From positions 62,001 to 126,000 of the forward strand of contig JAFDWF010000073.1 of NCBI GenBank assembly GCA_018268575.1: a DNA stretch of 64,000 nt. Direction: 5' to 3'. The translations under genes were made by a program, and so were the position numbers. Each line of letters opens with the position of its first letter. Within the stretch, counting starts at the first letter, position 1. A model generated the notes under the pieces. The model searched no databases. It worked only from the letters and a program-made list of their open reading frames with translations, and was not told the DNA's origin. Source of the stretch: Actinomycetota bacterium. Lineage in GTDB: Bacteria; Actinomycetota; Thermoleophilia; Solirubrobacterales; 70-9. Below are positions 1-7,315 of the stretch, piece after piece.

Positions 1-139
1 CGGCGGTCCCGCCGACGCCTTCGCCACGCAGGTGCAGCCGGCGGGCAAGGGCAAGCTCCTCGTCGGCGGCGGCATCACCTCGCCCCAGCTGGCGAGCGGC
101 GGCGGCTTCGCCATCGCCCGCTACCTGACCGGCGAGTAG
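1..139 (+). CDS. C-terminal end of a delta-60-repeat-like protein (partial)
   Basis: The window opens inside an open frame (codons start at base 2) that ends at TAG 137-139. The last 45 residues contain GKGKLLVGGGIT and then GGGFAIARYLTGE. The pattern G-K-hydrophobic-V-G-G followed by F-A-(I/V)-A-R-Y-L is what delta-60 repeats (about 55-residue beta-propeller-like units in secreted bacterial proteins) look like. Only one unit is visible, so the size and location of the full protein cannot be judged. It converges on the MBL-fold gene, with a long hairpin in between. Confidence 0.55.
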   Translation, partial: GGPADAFATQVQPAGKGKLLVGGGITSPQLASGGGFAIARYLTGE

Positions 140-147
140 CCGCCCGA

Positions 148-190
148 GCGTTCGCACTTCCCCACAACCAGTGTGGGGAAGTGCGAACGC
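148..190. repeat. GTTCGCA-family palindrome, copy 1; likely bidirectional terminator
   Basis: A near-perfect hairpin with 19-bp arms (148-166 and 172-190) that begins GCGTTCGCACTTCC and ends with the reverse complement. It sits between two convergent genes, 9 bases after one stop and 14 bases from the other. Three further palindromes with the same GTTCGCA/TGCGAAC outer arms occur at 5949, 12945 and 18678. It lacks a T-run, so intrinsic termination is plausible but not proven. Confidence 0.7.
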
Positions 191-204
191 ACGCCGGGCG
201 GGGC

Positions 205-867
205 TCAGGGGCGGAGGTCGGCGGGGAGCCGGCCTTCGCCCTCGAGCTTTTCCAGGTGCGCCTCCATCGCCATCGCCGCCATCGGCAGCAGCTCCGGCGG
301 GACGTCGTCCCAGACGGCGGCGAGGAGGGCGGCGCGGGAGCGCTCGCCGGCGTCGAGTGAGTCGACGAGGCGGCGCTCGCGCATCTGGCGATGCTCGACG
401 TATTCGGCCAGCTTCGCCGCCGGGTCGGTGATCCACGGCCCGTGCCCCGGGCAGATCAGCGCCAGGTCCTCGGCCTGGAGCAGCGCCAGCGAGTCCATGA
501 AGGCGGCCAGCGCGTTGCCGCCCGGCGGCACGATGGTCGAGCCGAGCCCGAGCACCAGGTCACCGCTGAAGCAGACCCCGTCGGCGGCGAGGAAGACGAC
601 GTGGTCGGCGGCGTGGCCGGGGGTGGCGCGGGCGGTCAGGCCGCCGTGCACCTCGCCGTCCCCGGGCTGGACCACGGGCGCGCCGAGCCGGTCGGCGCCG
701 GAGATGTGGTCGCCGTGGGAGTGGGTGACGAGGACCGTGCCGATGCCGCCGCGCGCGGCGGCCGCCGCGCGGACCCGGCCCAGGTGGCCGGCGTCCTCGA
801 CCCCCGGGTCGATCACCACGCAGGGGTCGGCTCCATATATGTAGGTGTTGGTCCCTTCCAGCGTCAT
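205..867 (-). CDS. MBL-fold metallo-hydrolase (LACTB2/glyoxalase II-like)
   Basis: Zinc-dependent hydrolase of the metallo-beta-lactamase fold, probably cytoplasmic. The metal motif T-H-S-H-G-D-H is at residues 48-54, a second histidine lies in ATPGHAADH, the aspartate in FSGD, and a later one in PGHGPW. The last 60 residues look like the small helical C-terminal domain of the LACTB2 group. The ATG at 867 gives 220 residues, but conserved family sequence (TAPGHPEILRIVAPNPGP) continues upstream in frame as far as a CTG at 930 that overlaps the pafBC stop codon. The true start is therefore probably upstream, and translation may be coupled to pafBC. The substrate is unknown. Confidence 0.85.
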   Translation of the reverse strand: MTLEGTNTYIYGADPCVVIDPGVEDAGHLGRVRAAAAARGGIGTVLVTHSHGDHISGADRLGAPVVQPGDGEVHGGLTARATPGHAADHVVFLAADGVCFSGDLVLGLGSTIVPPGGNALAAFMDSLALLQAEDLALICPGHGPWITDPAAKLAEYVEHRQMRERRLVDSLDAGERSRAALLAAVWDDVPPELLPMAAMAMEAHLEKLEGEGRLPADLRP

Positions 868-926
868 CGGCCCCGGGTTCGGGGCGACGATGCGGAGGAT
901 CTCCGGGTGCCCTGGGGCGGTGTCGG

Positions 927-2978
927 TCAGCCTTCGACCTCAGCCGCGATCGCCGCGCGGGCGTCGGCAGGCTCGAGCACGACCAGGTCGCCGGCGCCGC
1001 GGAGGATCTCGCGCACCAGCCAGGCCTTGCCCGCGTAGGGCAGCTCGACCACGACGGCGCCGTCGGCCAGCTCCTCGACCACGGTCCGCTCCTCGCGCAG
1101 CCAGCGGGCCCGCTCCGGCGAGACCCAGACTCGCGCCACCTCGGCGGCGGGCACCTCGCCGTGCGTCATCCAGCCCTCGACCCGGGCGAACTCCTCGATC
1201 TCCGGCCGCGGCTCGAAGGTGTCACCGGTCATCTCCGCCTCTTTGATCCGGTCGAGCTTGAAGTGGCGGACGCCGTCCTTCTTCAGGTCGTAGGCCTCGA
1301 CGTACCAGCCCTCGCGCCCGTTCTGCAGCCGGTAGGGCTCGATCCGCCGCGTGTTCAGTTCGTCCTCGTTCTCCTTGTAATAGGAGAGCTCCAGCACCTT
1401 GGAGTCGGCGATCGCCTGGTTCAAGAGGCGCGCGACGCTGGCGTCGCCACCGCCGGCGGGGACGATCTCGAGCCCCTCCTCGGAGGGGTCGTGGCCGAGC
1501 GCCTTGACGATTTTCTCGCGCGCCTTCTCCAGGTTGGACTGCGGCAGGTGGTCGCCGAAGAGGTCGATCGCGGCGATCAGCGCCTTCGCCTCCAGCGGCA
1601 GCAGGCGGGCCGGGCGGGCGAAGTTGTCGCCGTAGGGCTGGGAGTCGACCTCGATCTCTTCGCCGAGGATTTCGGCGTAGAGCACGTAGGTGCCGCCGCC
1701 GAAGTTGACCACGTTCAGCAGCTCGATGTCCTCGCGCAACTCTTCCTCGGTCAGTTCGAGGCGGCGCCTCAGGTCGGCGACCTCGAGCCGCTTGCCCGCT
1801 TTCGCCGCTTCGATCAGCATCCCGGCGAGGGTGACCAGGCGGGCGAAGCGCTCCGGCCGGATCGCCGCGTCGCCGCGTCCGTTGGAGCGCGAGCGGCGCG
1901 AGGAGTCGCGCAGCGGCCGATCGACCACCTTGGCGGGCTTGAAGCCATTGTTGTGGCGGTCGCGCAGGGTGGCGACCCGCGCCTCGGTCTCCTCGCGCAG
2001 GTCGTCGGGGGCGAGCACCTTGGCGTTGGCGCGCCAGCGCAAGACCCAGGCGATCAGCTCGCGATGGGAGGCGTAGTCGGTTTCGAAGATCTTGCCCTTG
2101 CCCGGCGCCTTGTCGGCCGATTTGGCGTCGCGGATCTCCCCGTAGGCACCGAAGTCGCGCTCGATCAGCCAGGCGATCCGCTCGCGAATCCAGATCGCCG
2201 CCCGCCCCTGGGTCTCTCCCAGCTGCCAGTCGGCGCGGCTGCCGTAGTCGCGGCGGTCGAAGTCCTCCGGCGGCGAGAAGTCGTGCTCGGCCTTGGTCGC
2301 GTAGCCGACCTTGCCCTGGATCCGGGAGAGGCGGAAGACGCGCACCGCGCCGCGCTCGTGCGCATGGCCGATCAGGTAGAACTGCCCGCCGCGGAAGACC
2401 AGGTGGTAGGGGTCGACCTTGCGCTTCGCCGTGTCGCCGCGCTCCATCGTGAAGTAGGTGAACTCGATCGTCTTGCGGCGCGAGATCGCGGTCTCGATCT
2501 TCGACAGCCGCTGCGAGAGGTCGCGCCCCCCGGCCGAGGCGGTCATCGCCATCTCGACCGGCGCGCGCTCGCCCGCGGCGAGCGGGTTCGGGTGGCCCCA
2601 GGCGACCTGCTGCAGCGCCAGGCGGAGCGGCTCGGCGTAGGCGAAGCCGCCGTCGGTGAGTAGCAGCAGGGCGGTCGAGAGCGCCGCCAGCTCGTCGTCG
2701 GAGAAGGAGATCGCGTCGAGGTAGAAGTTCTCCGGCGGCAGCGAGTAGAGCTCGGCCTCGAAGAACCCCTCACCGGGCTTCTCCACCCCCAGCTGGATGC
2801 CGAGGCTCTCCAGCTCGGCCCGGTCCGCGTAGAAGCGGCGCGCGAAGGCGTCGTCGTTCATGTCGCTGTAGCCCTCGACCTCGCGCTTGATCTCGAGCGC
2901 CGAAACCGGCCTCCCCTGAGCCATCAGGAACGAGATCAGCGAGAGCTGTCGGATCAGCTTCTCGGTGTCCTTTGCCAC
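927..2978 (-). CDS. pafBC: Fused PafB-PafC WYL-domain transcriptional regulator
   Basis: This 683-residue protein contains two consecutive copies of the HTH-WYL-WCX architecture. Copy one covers about residues 1-335 (N-terminal winged helix LIRQLSLISFLMAQGRPVSA; WYL core around RKTIEFTYF and KVDPYHLVFRGGQFYLIGH). Copy two covers about residues 375-683 (FARLVTLAGMLIEAAKAGK; core ELSYY, RRIEPYRLQNGREGWYVEAYD). PafB and PafC are separate heterodimeric regulators in mycobacteria, where they activate the LexA-independent DNA-damage response; natural fusions are known in other actinobacteria. The start is GTG at 2978. It is divergent from the small membrane protein gene at 3006 and shares a 27-bp gap with it. 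Confidence 0.9.
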   Translation of the reverse strand: MAKDTEKLIRQLSLISFLMAQGRPVSALEIKREVEGYSDMNDDAFARRFYADRAELESLGIQLGVEKPGEGFFEAELYSLPPENFYLDAISFSDDELAALSTALLLLTDGGFAYAEPLRLALQQVAWGHPNPLAAGERAPVEMAMTASAGGRDLSQRLSKIETAISRRKTIEFTYFTMERGDTAKRKVDPYHLVFRGGQFYLIGHAHERGAVRVFRLSRIQGKVGYATKAEHDFSPPEDFDRRDYGSRADWQLGETQGRAAIWIRERIAWLIERDFGAYGEIRDAKSADKAPGKGKIFETDYASHRELIAWVLRWRANAKVLAPDDLREETEARVATLRDRHNNGFKPAKVVDRPLRDSSRRSRSNGRGDAAIRPERFARLVTLAGMLIEAAKAGKRLEVADLRRRLELTEEELREDIELLNVVNFGGGTYVLYAEILGEEIEVDSQPYGDNFARPARLLPLEAKALIAAIDLFGDHLPQSNLEKAREKIVKALGHDPSEEGLEIVPAGGGDASVARLLNQAIADSKVLELSYYKENEDELNTRRIEPYRLQNGREGWYVEAYDLKKDGVRHFKLDRIKEAEMTGDTFEPRPEIEEFARVEGWMTHGEVPAAEVARVWVSPERARWLREERTVVEELADGAVVVELPYAGKAWLVREILRGAGDLVVLEPADARAAIAAEVEG

Positions 2979-3005
2979 GGGCCCAGGATAGTCTGCGCGC
3001 GCTGA

Positions 3006-3251
3006 ATGGCACTTCTGCTCGCGCCTCTCCGCTGGCTTACTTCCTCGATTATCCGGCTCCTGATCTTCGCCGGCCTCCTCGTCGCGCTCTATTTAGTGCT
3101 GCTCAAGCCGGCAATCGAAGGCGGCGAGAAGAAGGTCGGCCAGGGCCTCCACACGCTCGAGAACGCGGCCAACCCGAAGCGCCTCGCCCACTGCCTCGAG
3201 CACGCCGGCGGCAACGTCGAAAAGATCAAGCGCTGCACGCGGATCTTCTGA
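3006..3251 (+). CDS. Small single-pass membrane protein, unknown function
   Basis: 81 residues. There is one clear hydrophobic segment at about residues 5-33 (IIRLLIFAGLLVALYLVLL), followed by a charged soluble tail with two cysteines in HCLEHAGGNVEKIKRC. The gene starts with ATG and is transcribed away from pafBC. Only 13 bases separate its stop from the stop of the convergent HD-domain gene. The tail length and paired cysteines suggest a small exposed domain. I do not recognise the family. Confidence 0.7.
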   Translation: MALLLAPLRWLTSSIIRLLIFAGLLVALYLVLLKPAIEGGEKKVGQGLHTLENAANPKRLAHCLEHAGGNVEKIKRCTRIF

Positions 3252-3264
3252 GCAGAGACGCTTG

Positions 3265-4413
3265 CTAGGCGGCGCGCTGGGAGAACCAGGCCGAGCCGGA
3301 GAGGGCGCGGTCGAAGCCCGACCAGGACTCGCCGTCGGGCAGCTGTCGCTCGAGCCGGTCGAAGGAGCCGAGCCGGCCGCCGAGGTTGTCGATCATGTGG
3401 ACCAGTACCGCCTCGCGGGTGGCGGGGACGACCGGCGAGCCGTGCTCGAGCTGGCCGTGGTGACTGAGGATGATGTGGAGCACGCACTGGGCGAGCCGCG
3501 GGTCGAAGCCGGGGATGTCCTCGATCGCCCGGCGCACGGTGTAGTAGCCGAGCGGGATCTCGCCCTGCAGCCGGCCCGCGTCGGTGAGGTCGATCGCCAG
3601 CGGGTCGTCGTTGTAGGCGTGCAGCTTGCCGATGTCGTGCAGCAGCGCGCCGGTCACCGCGATGTCGCGGTCGATGCCAGGGAAGAAGTTGGCCGCCGCC
3701 GAGACCGCCTGGGCGACCGAGAGCGTGTGCTCGAGCAGCCCGTGCCGGTAGGCCTGGTGGTAGGTCTTCGCCGCGGGCGCGTCGCGGAACCGCGCCCAGG
3801 TCTCGCGATCGGGGGCGAAGAAGAGGTCGAGCAGCTCGCGCAACTCGGCGTTGCGGACCGTCTCCAGCAGGTCGCGCAGGTCGGACTCGAGCCGCTCGGC
3901 CGAGACCTCGGAGCCGATCGCGAGCTCCTCGATCGCGTACTCGCCGTCCTCGGCGAGGCGCAGCTCGGTCACCTTGATCTTGGCGCCCCACCGCTCGGAG
4001 TTCTCGAAGACGCCGCTGACGTGGATCGGCGTGCCCGAGGCGCAGAGCGCGTAGCGGACCTCGGCGTCGTCCCAGCAGACCGCCTCGGCGGTGCCGGTCG
4101 CGTCGCCGACGGTCATCCGCAGCCACGGATCGCCGTTCTTCTTGCGCCGCAGCTCACGGCCGCGGACCGCGTAGACGCCGCGCACCCGCTGTCCGTCCTC
4201 GAGATCGCGGATCGCGACCCGCGCGGCCTTGGTCACCGGCTCGGGGTGCACCGCGGCGGGGGGCTCGGGGGCACGCTCGATCGGCACCTCGACGATCGGC
4301 TCCAGAACGGGCTCGGTCGGCACCGGCGCGATCGGCTCGGGCACGAGCGGCTCGACCGGAGCGAAGGCGGGCTCGCCCGGGGCCAAGCTCTCCATCTGCG
4401 TCTGTTCGCTCAT
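3265..4413 (-). CDS. OB-fold plus HD-domain phosphohydrolase (YhaM-like 3'-5' exoribonuclease family)
   Basis: 382 residues from an ATG at 4413 preceded by GGGAG; the open frame continues upstream but without family-like sequence. Residues 1-60 are a Pro/Glu-rich low-complexity leader. An OB-fold nucleic-acid-binding domain follows (about 68-160: GQRVRGVYAVRGRELRRKKN, WLRMTVGDATGTAEAVCW). An HD metal-dependent phosphohydrolase domain comes next (about 225-345) with HGLLEHTLSVA and the diagnostic ALLHDIGKL, then HIILSHHG. This order is that of YhaM/CBF1-type 3'-5' exoribonucleases. The acidic N-terminal extension is unusual and its role is unknown. Confidence 0.8.
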   Translation of the reverse strand: MSEQTQMESLAPGEPAFAPVEPLVPEPIAPVPTEPVLEPIVEVPIERAPEPPAAVHPEPVTKAARVAIRDLEDGQRVRGVYAVRGRELRRKKNGDPWLRMTVGDATGTAEAVCWDDAEVRYALCASGTPIHVSGVFENSERWGAKIKVTELRLAEDGEYAIEELAIGSEVSAERLESDLRDLLETVRNAELRELLDLFFAPDRETWARFRDAPAAKTYHQAYRHGLLEHTLSVAQAVSAAANFFPGIDRDIAVTGALLHDIGKLHAYNDDPLAIDLTDAGRLQGEIPLGYYTVRRAIEDIPGFDPRLAQCVLHIILSHHGQLEHGSPVVPATREAVLVHMIDNLGGRLGSFDRLERQLPDGESWSGFDRALSGSAWFSQRAA

Positions 4414-4517
4414 CTCCCGACCCAAGGTAGGGAGCGCGCCGGACGGCTCCCTCGCAAACAGAGGGCTGAAAAGTCCCGCAAACAGCGCTTTTTCTGGCCG
4501 CCCTCGCGGACTCCTTC

Positions 4518-5549
4518 CTACCTCAGGGTGATCGCCCTGGGAACGGCTTGGGAGTGGACGAGACTGCCCTCGCACGCCAGTTCGAGCGCCATCGCCCGCC
4601 ACCGCTCCGCCCGCTCGGGTGCGTCGAGCGCTTCGACGATCATCGGCACGTCGCGCCGCAGTGCCAGCACCCGGTCCCCGTGCGGCTCCCCGCCGCCGCG
4701 GAACCCCCAGACACCGCGCAGAGCCGCCGCCCCCGCCGCCCCATTGCGGCGCAGCTCATGAATCAGCGCCACGTAAAGCGGATGAGATCCGCACTGAGCG
4801 ATCTCCGAGGTCACGAGCGTGACCCGTGCCGCCTCGCCGTGGAGTTTCGCTCCCGCTATGCGGGAGCAATCCTCCACACCCTCGACGGTGACGAAGTGCG
4901 CAGCCCCATCGACCTCCGCCAGGGCGCGCTCGATCGCCCCCCGCTCCCCGACCGCGACGGTCAGCGCGGGCACGCCCCGATTCCCGGCGACGAACCGAGC
5001 CCGTCGTCGCTCCCCTTCGAGGACCCCGTCGACGCCGAGCAGCACCGTGGCCGAGTCGGCACCGTGCCTCCGGAGCGCCGCGACGGCATCGAGGTGTGGC
5101 GCCTTCGGCCCCGTGCGAGGCCCCCAGATCGTCGCCTTGACCAGATCCTTTCCCCCATCCCCCGGAGATCCGACCACCGGCACACCCACCCCAGCTGCAG
5201 TGGTGGTGGGTGTGCCGGTGGTCGCGAGCCCCGCCTCTACGACCCCGACCTCCTCCAGCGTCAGCAGCCCCTCACTCGCGATCTCCTCCACCTCCTCCGC
5301 CAGGCCTTCGATCACCTCCCCCTCCCCCACCGCCACCGCCACGAGCGGTGCGTCTTCCGACAGCGACAGCAGTCGATCGGTGCGCAGCAGGTGCTTGGCC
5401 CCGAACCCCTCCACCCCGCGCAGCAGCGCCGCCGCCTCGACCCCGCGCCGCGCGCAGGCGTCCATCACCGCGTCCTCGAGCGGCCCATCGCCGTCCCGGT
5501 CGCGCTCGCCGAAGTAGAGCCGCATCTGCGCCGGCGCGCCGCCGCTCAC
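4518..5549 (-). CDS. Triple-DUF190 protein of the fluoride cassette
   Basis: 343 residues from a GTG at 5549 that overlaps the crcB stop by four bases (GTGA). It contains three DUF190 domains in a row: about residues 9-105 (MRLYFGERDRDGDGPLEDAV, LLRGVEGFG, LSEDAPLV, LLTLEEVGVV), 135-225 (KATIWGP, ATVLLGVDGVL, VPALTVAVGE), and 240-335 (ARVTLVTSE, AALRGVWGFRGGG, LRRDVPMIVEALD). Single DUF190 proteins are often encoded beside crcB and are thought to assist fluoride export or its control; their structure resembles the PII fold. Three domains in one chain would give a covalent trimer, which would suit the PII-like trimeric state. That idea is inference. Confidence 0.85.
   Translation of the reverse strand: MSGGAPAQMRLYFGERDRDGDGPLEDAVMDACARRGVEAAALLRGVEGFGAKHLLRTDRLLSLSEDAPLVAVAVGEGEVIEGLAEEVEEIASEGLLTLEEVGVVEAGLATTGTPTTTAAGVGVPVVGSPGDGGKDLVKATIWGPRTGPKAPHLDAVAALRRHGADSATVLLGVDGVLEGERRRARFVAGNRGVPALTVAVGERGAIERALAEVDGAAHFVTVEGVEDCSRIAGAKLHGEAARVTLVTSEIAQCGSHPLYVALIHELRRNGAAGAAALRGVWGFRGGGEPHGDRVLALRRDVPMIVEALDAPERAERWRAMALELACEGSLVHSQAVPRAITLR
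5174..5221. repeat. 17-bp-arm inverted repeat inside the DUF190 gene
   Basis: Arms 5174-5190 and 5205-5221 are perfect reverse complements (CCACCGGCACACCCACC) with a 14-base loop. They lie in the linker between DUF190 domains 1 and 2 and encode the low-complexity TGTPTTT/GVGVPVV stretch. The mRNA would fold strongly here. This may be a pause or cleavage site, or the scar of a small inserted palindrome. Confidence 0.6.
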
Positions 5550-5938
5550 AACAGTCCCCCGATCCAGTGCCCGAGCGCCACCGCCGCCAGGCCCGCGACC
5601 AGCGAGACGGCGATGTTCAGCCACAGCACCCGGGCGGCGCCGTCCTCGCCGGCACGGTGGGACTCCAGCATCCAGGTCGAGAACGTGGTGTAGGTCCCCA
5701 CCCCGCCGCCGGCGAGGATCGTGTAGGCCGTGCCGCTGAGCGTCGCGCCCGCGAGGACGCCGAGGGCGACCGCGCCGCTGAGGTTCACCGCCAGCGTCCC
5801 GACCGGGAAGTCGTCGTCCCCCAGCCAGGATCCGCCGAGCCGCCGCGCCACGGTCGTATCGAGGAGGAAGCGGGCGATCGCCATCGCGCCGCCGAGCGCC
5901 CCGACCGCGACCCACGCCAGCGCCGTCACCGTCCCCAC
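5546..5938 (-). CDS. crcB: Fluoride channel protein CrcB/Fluc, second copy
   Basis: About 130 residues with four predicted membrane helices (AWVAVGALGGAMAIARFLL; TLAVNLSGAVALGVLAG; ILAGGGVGTYTTFSTWMLE; VLWLNIAVSLVAGLAAVALG). Family hallmarks are G-A-(L/M)-G-A-x-x-R near the N-terminus, the pore Asn in VNLSG, and T-T-F-S-T. Fluc proteins form dual-topology fluoride channels, and tandem pairs usually build heterodimers. An in-frame ATG at 5968 lies inside the upstream hairpin; GTG at 5938 (or 5929) is the more natural start. It overlaps the downstream DUF190 gene by four bases. Confidence 0.87.
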   Translation of the reverse strand: MGTVTALAWVAVGALGGAMAIARFLLDTTVARRLGGSWLGDDDFPVGTLAVNLSGAVALGVLAGATLSGTAYTILAGGGVGTYTTFSTWMLESHRAGEDGAARVLWLNIAVSLVAGLAAVALGHWIGGLL

Positions 5939-5948
5939 CCCCCGGTGC

Positions 5949-5987
5949 GTTCGCAGTTCCCTACACATAGTGGGGGGAAGTGCGAAC
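5949..5987. repeat. GTTCGCA-family palindrome, copy 2, between the two crcB genes
   Basis: Arms GTTCGCA (5949-5955) and TGCGAAC (5981-5987) enclose an imperfect inner stem (GTTCCCTACAC / GTGGGGGGAAG). On the minus strand the arm begins directly after the TGA stop of the upstream crcB (TGA-GTTCGCA), the same arrangement as copy 3. It may attenuate expression between the two crcB genes or stabilise the upstream message. Confidence 0.65.
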
Positions 5988-6392
5988 TCATCGGAGGACC
6001 CGGGCGCGGCGGGTCGCCACGGTGCCGAAGTGGACGCAGAGGAAGCCGCCCGCGATCGTCGCCGCGGCGTAGGTCACGGCCAGCCCGACGTAGCCGCCTT
6101 CGAGCATCTTGAAGAGCTCCAGTTGCAGAGTCGAGAAGGTGGTCAGCGCGCCGCAGACGCCGGTGCCGAGGAAGGGGCGCCGGTAGGCGGACGGGGGCAA
6201 CCGCTCGCCGAGCCGGGTGACGAACCAGCCGAGCAGCGCCGCGCCGACCATGTTCACCGCGAAGGTCGCCCAGGGCCAGGCGTCGGCGCCGTGCGGCAGC
6301 GCCACCGAGAGGCCGACCCGGCCGAGGGCGCCGATCACGCCACCCGCGTAGATCGCGGCCAACTCCCGGCGATCGAATCGTCTCTGTCCCAT
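5988..6392 (-). CDS. crcB: Fluoride channel protein CrcB/Fluc, first copy
   Basis: 134 residues, four predicted helices. Landmarks are AAIYAGGVIGALGRVGLS (the G-A-L-G-R motif), FAVNMVGAALLGWFVTRLGE, TGVCGALTTFSTLQLELFKML and a final helix. The ATG at 6392 has a strong Shine-Dalgarno sequence (GTAGGAGG, 6401-6408) eight bases upstream, and a fluoride riboswitch lies just before it. It is the first gene of a crcB-crcB-DUF190 operon. The different lengths of the two copies suggest a heteromeric channel with opposite topologies. Confidence 0.92.
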   Translation of the reverse strand: MGQRRFDRRELAAIYAGGVIGALGRVGLSVALPHGADAWPWATFAVNMVGAALLGWFVTRLGERLPPSAYRRPFLGTGVCGALTTFSTLQLELFKMLEGGYVGLAVTYAAATIAGGFLCVHFGTVATRRARVLR

Positions 6393-6400
6393 TACCGCAG

Positions 6401-6433
6401 CCTCCTACGCGTCCTCGTCGACGTCGGTAGGAG
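6401..6433 (-). promoter_or_regulatory. Likely expression platform: aptamer 3' strand complementary to the crcB ribosome binding site
   Basis: The 3' end of the aptamer carries CTCCTAC (6427-6433 on the minus strand). The crcB ribosome binding site carries GTAGGAG (within 6401-6408), an exact 7-base complement. Without fluoride this pairing would hide the ribosome binding site. With fluoride the CTCC strand is held in the pseudoknot and the site would be free. Translational control is inferred from this complementarity; no poly-T terminator is visible. Confidence 0.7.
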
Positions 6434-6477
6434 CCATCAGCGGTCGCGCCGCGGTTATGGAGCGAGCCCCATCGCTC
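6427..6477 (-). promoter_or_regulatory. Fluoride riboswitch (crcB motif) aptamer
   Basis: Read on the minus strand, the 51 bases follow the crcB RNA consensus step by step. There is a P1-type stem GAGC/GCTC enclosing GATGGGGCTC, then ATAACC, then a second stem GCGG-CGCGA-CCGC, then TGATGGCTCCTAC. The loop GGGGCT can pair with the 3' GGCTCC to make the pseudoknot known from the Thermotoga fluoride riboswitch. It lies directly upstream of a crcB gene, which is the classic position. Fluoride binding is expected to switch the operon on. Confidence 0.93.
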
Positions 6478-6544
6478 GGTTGCAGGAGGCGAACCCTATC
6501 CCAGGTCGAAGGTGTCCCGAGTAAAACGACCCGAGGAGGGGGAG

Positions 6545-7225
6545 ATGTTGCGGGCGATCGGACGACGACTTACCTACGCAAACGTGGTCGCGAGCCTGGC
6601 GCTGTTCCTGGCGCTGGGCGGCGGCGCGGTCTGGGCGGCGTCCCACAGGCAGGCGAACAAGGTGGGCACCGGCAGGCTGAAGCCGAACGCCGTCACCGCG
6701 GGGAAGATCAAGGCGAACGCGGTGACGACCTCGAAAATCCGCGACAACGCGGTGACCAGCTCGAAGCTGCGCGAAGGGGCGGTCAGCTACGCGAAGCTCG
6801 CCGCGGGCACGGGCGTCGTCGCCACCGCGACCAGCTACTCGACCGCGGTCGACGGCGCGAGCGCGGTCGGGGTCGGCTTCCCCACCCCGATCTCCTTCAC
6901 CCCGGCCGCGGGCAGCGTCTACCTGATGAGCGTCGAAGCACGTAGCGCCAACCTCGCCCGCTCGGGCAGCGAACCGTGCCGGGTCACGGTCACGCCGCTG
7001 GTCAACGGCAGCGAATGGGGGACCGAGGCGCCGCTCGTCCTCACCGCCTTCCAGCCGACCCCGGAAGCGCCCGCGGGCGTCGTCCCGGCGGCCGGGGCGA
7101 CGACCCCGATCGGCCTCGCCGCCACCGGGGCGACGCAGACGATCGGCGCCAAGCTGATCGGCGGCCCGCGCTGCGCCTCGTCGGGCTCGGTCACCGTCGC
7201 GATCGCCGTCACCCAGGCGAAATGA
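6545..7225 (+). CDS. Secreted protein with NAVT-SKI repeats, Thermoleophilia type
   Basis: 226 residues from the ATG at 6545, which follows a strong GAGGAGGGG ribosome site; the open frame also has an earlier start at 6512. The N-terminus is a signal peptide or membrane anchor (RRLTYANVVASLALFLALGG then AVWAA). About four short repeats follow (NAVTAGKIKA, NAVTTSKIRD, NAVTSSKLRE, GAVSYAKL). The remainder is a beta-rich domain with two cysteines (EPCRVTV, RCASSG). Proteins of this style are abundant in Solirubrobacterales-type genomes and have no assigned function. It is divergent from the crcB operon. Confidence 0.75.
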   Translation: MLRAIGRRLTYANVVASLALFLALGGGAVWAASHRQANKVGTGRLKPNAVTAGKIKANAVTTSKIRDNAVTSSKLREGAVSYAKLAAGTGVVATATSYSTAVDGASAVGVGFPTPISFTPAAGSVYLMSVEARSANLARSGSEPCRVTVTPLVNGSEWGTEAPLVLTAFQPTPEAPAGVVPAAGATTPIGLAATGATQTIGAKLIGGPRCASSGSVTVAIAVTQAK

Positions 7226-7230
7226 TCGAT

Positions 7231-7260
7231 CGGACGCCGCCGCCGGGGTGGCGGCGTCCG
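7231..7260 (+). terminator. GC-rich hairpin after the secreted-protein gene
   Basis: Arms CGGACGCCGCC (7231-7241) and GGCGGCGTCCG (7250-7260) are exact complements with an 8-base loop. The hairpin starts 6 bases after the stop codon. There is no T-run, as is common for high-GC actinobacterial terminators. Confidence 0.55.
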
Positions 7261-7315
7261 CGCCAGATCCGCCGTCCCACCGAGCCGACGATGCCACTTC
7301 ACTAACCTTCCGTAA

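Noticed and set aside
1161-2663. 500-residue plus-strand open frame opposite pafBC
   Set aside because: It is the mirror frame of a clear WYL regulator; the composition is Leu/Gly/Ala/Arg/Val-rich with no domain, as expected in high-GC antisense frames.
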